NCBI GenBank assembly: GCA_021776135.1
Contig: JAJFGL010000065.1
Coordinates: 1 to 40,828, forward strand
Direction: 5' to 3'
Length of the DNA: 40,828 nt
DNA from: Kiloniellaceae bacterium
Lineage (GTDB): Bacteria > Pseudomonadota > Alphaproteobacteria > Kiloniellales > J153
This document shows, in pieces, positions 39,283 to 40,828 of this stretch. Position numbers and translations under genes: made by a program. Each line of letters begins with the position of its first letter. Within the stretch, counting starts at the first letter, position 1. Under the pieces are notes generated by a model, which was given only the letters and a program-made list of their open reading frames with translations, had not been told where the DNA came from and searched no databases.

Positions 39283-40643
39283 ATCGTCACCGAATCGCGA
39301 AGCTCAGGCGCGCCATGGCGTGGGCTTTGTTCGCACTGGCCTGGAGCGCGCTGGGCGGGCTTGGCGCGACGGAATCCGCCGCCCAGAACACAGCCGTTGG
39401 AATAAGCGACGACATCCATCTTGGGGTTGCGTCCTGCGCCGGCAGCACCTGTCACGGTTCCATAGAACCGTGGAAAAAATCCAACGTCCTGCAGAACGAA
39501 TACATTACCTGGCAACGCGAGGATAAGCACGCCAAGGCCTACGACGTACTGTTGAACGACCGCTCGAAACGGATCGCCAGGAACCTTGGCCTGCCTGACG
39601 CCCACACGGCGCAGGTGTGCCTCGACTGCCATGCCGACAACGTGCCCATGGACAAACGCGGCACGACCTTTCAGATCGGCGACGGCGTTGGCTGCGAGGC
39701 CTGCCACGGCGGCAGCGTGCGCTGGATCGGTGTCCATCTGGCCGGCAAGGATCACGCGACCAACGTCGCCGCCGGCATGTATCCCACCGCCGATCCCGAG
39801 GCCCGGGCGACGCTGTGCCTGTCGTGCCATTTCGGGGATAAAAAAAGGTTCGTCACCCACCGCATCATGGGCGCCGGGCATCCGCGCATGTCGTTCGAGC
39901 TCGATACCTTCACCGCGCTGCAACCGGCTCATTTCACGATCGACGAGGACTACACCCGCCGCAAAGCGGTCTATAACGGCGTCAAGACCTGGGCCATAGG
40001 GCAAGCCATGGCGATCGGGCGGACCATCGACCTGATGACGGACCCGGCCCGGGGCCGCGACGGCATCTTCCCGGAACTGGTCTTTTTCGACTGTCACGCC
40101 TGCCATCATCCCATGAGCAACTTGCGCTGGCAGCCAAGACGCGGCACGGGGCTCAAGCCGGGGATCGTGCGCCTCAACGATTCCAACCTGGTCATGTTAC
40201 GGGTCATCGCCAGGCATCTGGACGAAGACGTGGGAGACACGCTGTTTCAGGAAACCCTGGCTTTGCACGCCGCGTCCCTGGAAGGCATCGAGGCCACGGT
40301 CAAGGCCGCCAAGGCGCTGCGCAAGACCGTCGGCAAAACCATCGGCATGTTCAAGTCATACAGTTTCGGGCCGGCGGACATACAAGCCCTGCTGTCCGGC
40401 GTGGTCGCGGAAGGCCTGAGCGGGGAATACGCCGATTACGCGGCGGCCGAGCAGGCCACCATGGCCTTGGCGTCCATCGTCGATGCCATGAAAAACGGCG
40501 GCATGATCGACAAAGACCAACTCGCCCCCATGATCGCGGCCCTCGACTCCTGCTACAAGGCGGTCGAAAAGGACGAAGCCTATAAACCAACGGTATTCGC
40601 CAAGGCCCTACGCCAGTTCAAGGATGCCATCCCCAAGCTGTAG
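39252..40643 (+). CDS. Multiheme c-type cytochrome, cytochrome c554 family
   Basis: A 463-residue secreted cytochrome, using the GTG start at 39252. The n-region is basic (RHRIAKLRR), followed by AMAWALFALAWSALGGLGA and cleavage near ESAAQ. There are five heme-binding motifs: an unusual CAGSTCH at residue 62 (C-X4-CH), CLDCH at 123, CEACH at 148, CLSCH at 189 and CHACH at 281. Several spaced histidines could be distal ligands. The arrangement resembles cytochrome c554, which carries electrons from hydroxylamine oxidoreductase in nitrifiers, but no hao gene is in this window. The last 130 residues have no heme and look helical. It faces away from the STN-like and heme-binding lipoprotein genes. 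Confidence 0.88.
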   Translation: MVLFTTVVLFNRHRIAKLRRAMAWALFALAWSALGGLGATESAAQNTAVGISDDIHLGVASCAGSTCHGSIEPWKKSNVLQNEYITWQREDKHAKAYDVLLNDRSKRIARNLGLPDAHTAQVCLDCHADNVPMDKRGTTFQIGDGVGCEACHGGSVRWIGVHLAGKDHATNVAAGMYPTADPEARATLCLSCHFGDKKRFVTHRIMGAGHPRMSFELDTFTALQPAHFTIDEDYTRRKAVYNGVKTWAIGQAMAIGRTIDLMTDPARGRDGIFPELVFFDCHACHHPMSNLRWQPRRGTGLKPGIVRLNDSNLVMLRVIARHLDEDVGDTLFQETLALHAASLEGIEATVKAAKALRKTVGKTIGMFKSYSFGPADIQALLSGVVAEGLSGEYADYAAAEQATMALASIVDAMKNGGMIDKDQLAPMIAALDSCYKAVEKDEAYKPTVFAKALRQFKDAIPKL

Positions 40644-40694
40644 CGCCCTTGCACGAAGCCTCTAGAGCATGTGGCGTGGCAGCTCCACCGGTGC

Positions 40695-40716
40695 GTCCTT
40701 CGACAAGCTCAGGATG
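40695..40716. repeat. CTTCGACAAGCTCAGGA-type dispersed repeat
   Basis: The string TCCTTCGACAAGCTCAGGAT at 40696-40715 is a short partly palindromic repeat (TCCT...AGGA) that I remember from many intergenic regions of alpha- and other proteobacteria. It lies 52 bases after the cytochrome gene and may act as a transcript-end or nucleoid-binding repeat. One copy only is visible here. Confidence 0.65.
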
Positions 40717-40828
40717 GAGACCTTTGCGCGGCGCGCCTTGAGGGCCGGTATTCGATGGATATTTGTATTGAGCGGGGTTGCGGCGGCTGAGTTTCATGTT
40801 TGGGGCGCCGCCCTGACCCCGTTTCGGC
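40714..40828 (+). CDS. Partial reading frame with signal-peptide-like N terminus, cut by window end
   Basis: The ATG at 40714 lies in the last bases of the dispersed repeat and opens a frame that stays open for 38 codons to the window edge: METFARRALRAGIRWIFVLS then GVAAAEFHVWGAAL. Basic residues followed by a hydrophobic stretch look like a signal peptide. The ribosome binding site is weak (CTCAGG), and the alternative TTG at 40738 is close. It may be an envelope gene linked to the cytochrome, or chance. Confidence 0.35.
   Translation, partial: METFARRALRAGIRWIFVLSGVAAAEFHVWGAALTPFR

Overview
The window looks like a piece of an alphaproteobacterial chromosome, plausibly Rhodospirillales-like. 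The reasons are a tamA-tamB pair, Gram-negative secretion signals and lipoboxes, high GC with Shine-Dalgarno-led starts, three copies of a tRNA 3' end that reads like alphaproteobacterial tRNA-Phe, and a CTTCGACAAGCTCAGGA-type dispersed repeat near the right end. I cannot name the genus. No rRNA gene, intact tRNA gene or CRISPR array is visible.

Layout. 1-333 is a dead IS6-family transposase cut by the window edge. 653-7442 is a minus-strand ion and osmotic homeostasis block: MscS channel, ZntB/CorA transporter, CDF transporter, a small unknown protein, MgtE, a truncated MgtE-like regulatory protein and a second MscS-like protein; two junctions in it are TGATG couplings. 7535-10423 is a RimK cluster: an AstE/AspA-like zinc hydrolase, RimK, a RimB-like protease and an unknown basic protein, with a likely promoter at 10485-10513. 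10942-17243 is tamB-tamA. A secreted unknown protein and an MFS transporter follow on the plus strand to 19532.

19578-29362 is a self-contained catabolic cassette. It encodes BioY, the two carboxyltransferase halves (PxpC/KipA-like and PxpB/KipI-like), biotin carboxylase, biotin carrier, PxpA (LamB/YcsF), an ABC transporter of sugar type whose binding protein resembles TorT, and a divergent LysR regulator. Together these make up a split urea-carboxylase-like enzyme with a hydrolase, an importer, a biotin supply and a regulator. The substrate is unknown; 5-oxoproline or another small lactam, amide or amine is the best guess. 29399-35128 is one giant secreted multidomain protein (NxxGxxxF repeats, PKD, beta-helix, LamG, cadherin-like domains).

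The catabolic cassette and the giant gene are bounded by three short direct repeats (19544, 29363, 35345) that resemble the 3' end of tRNA-Phe. This suggests two adjacent modules inserted at tRNA-derived attachment sites, although no integrase and no intact tRNA is present. To the right lie an NnrU/ICMT-like membrane protein, a tandem heme-binding-type lipoprotein, an STN-like secreted protein and a five-heme-motif c554-family cytochrome with a GTG start. A partial reading frame starts inside the dispersed repeat and runs off the end.
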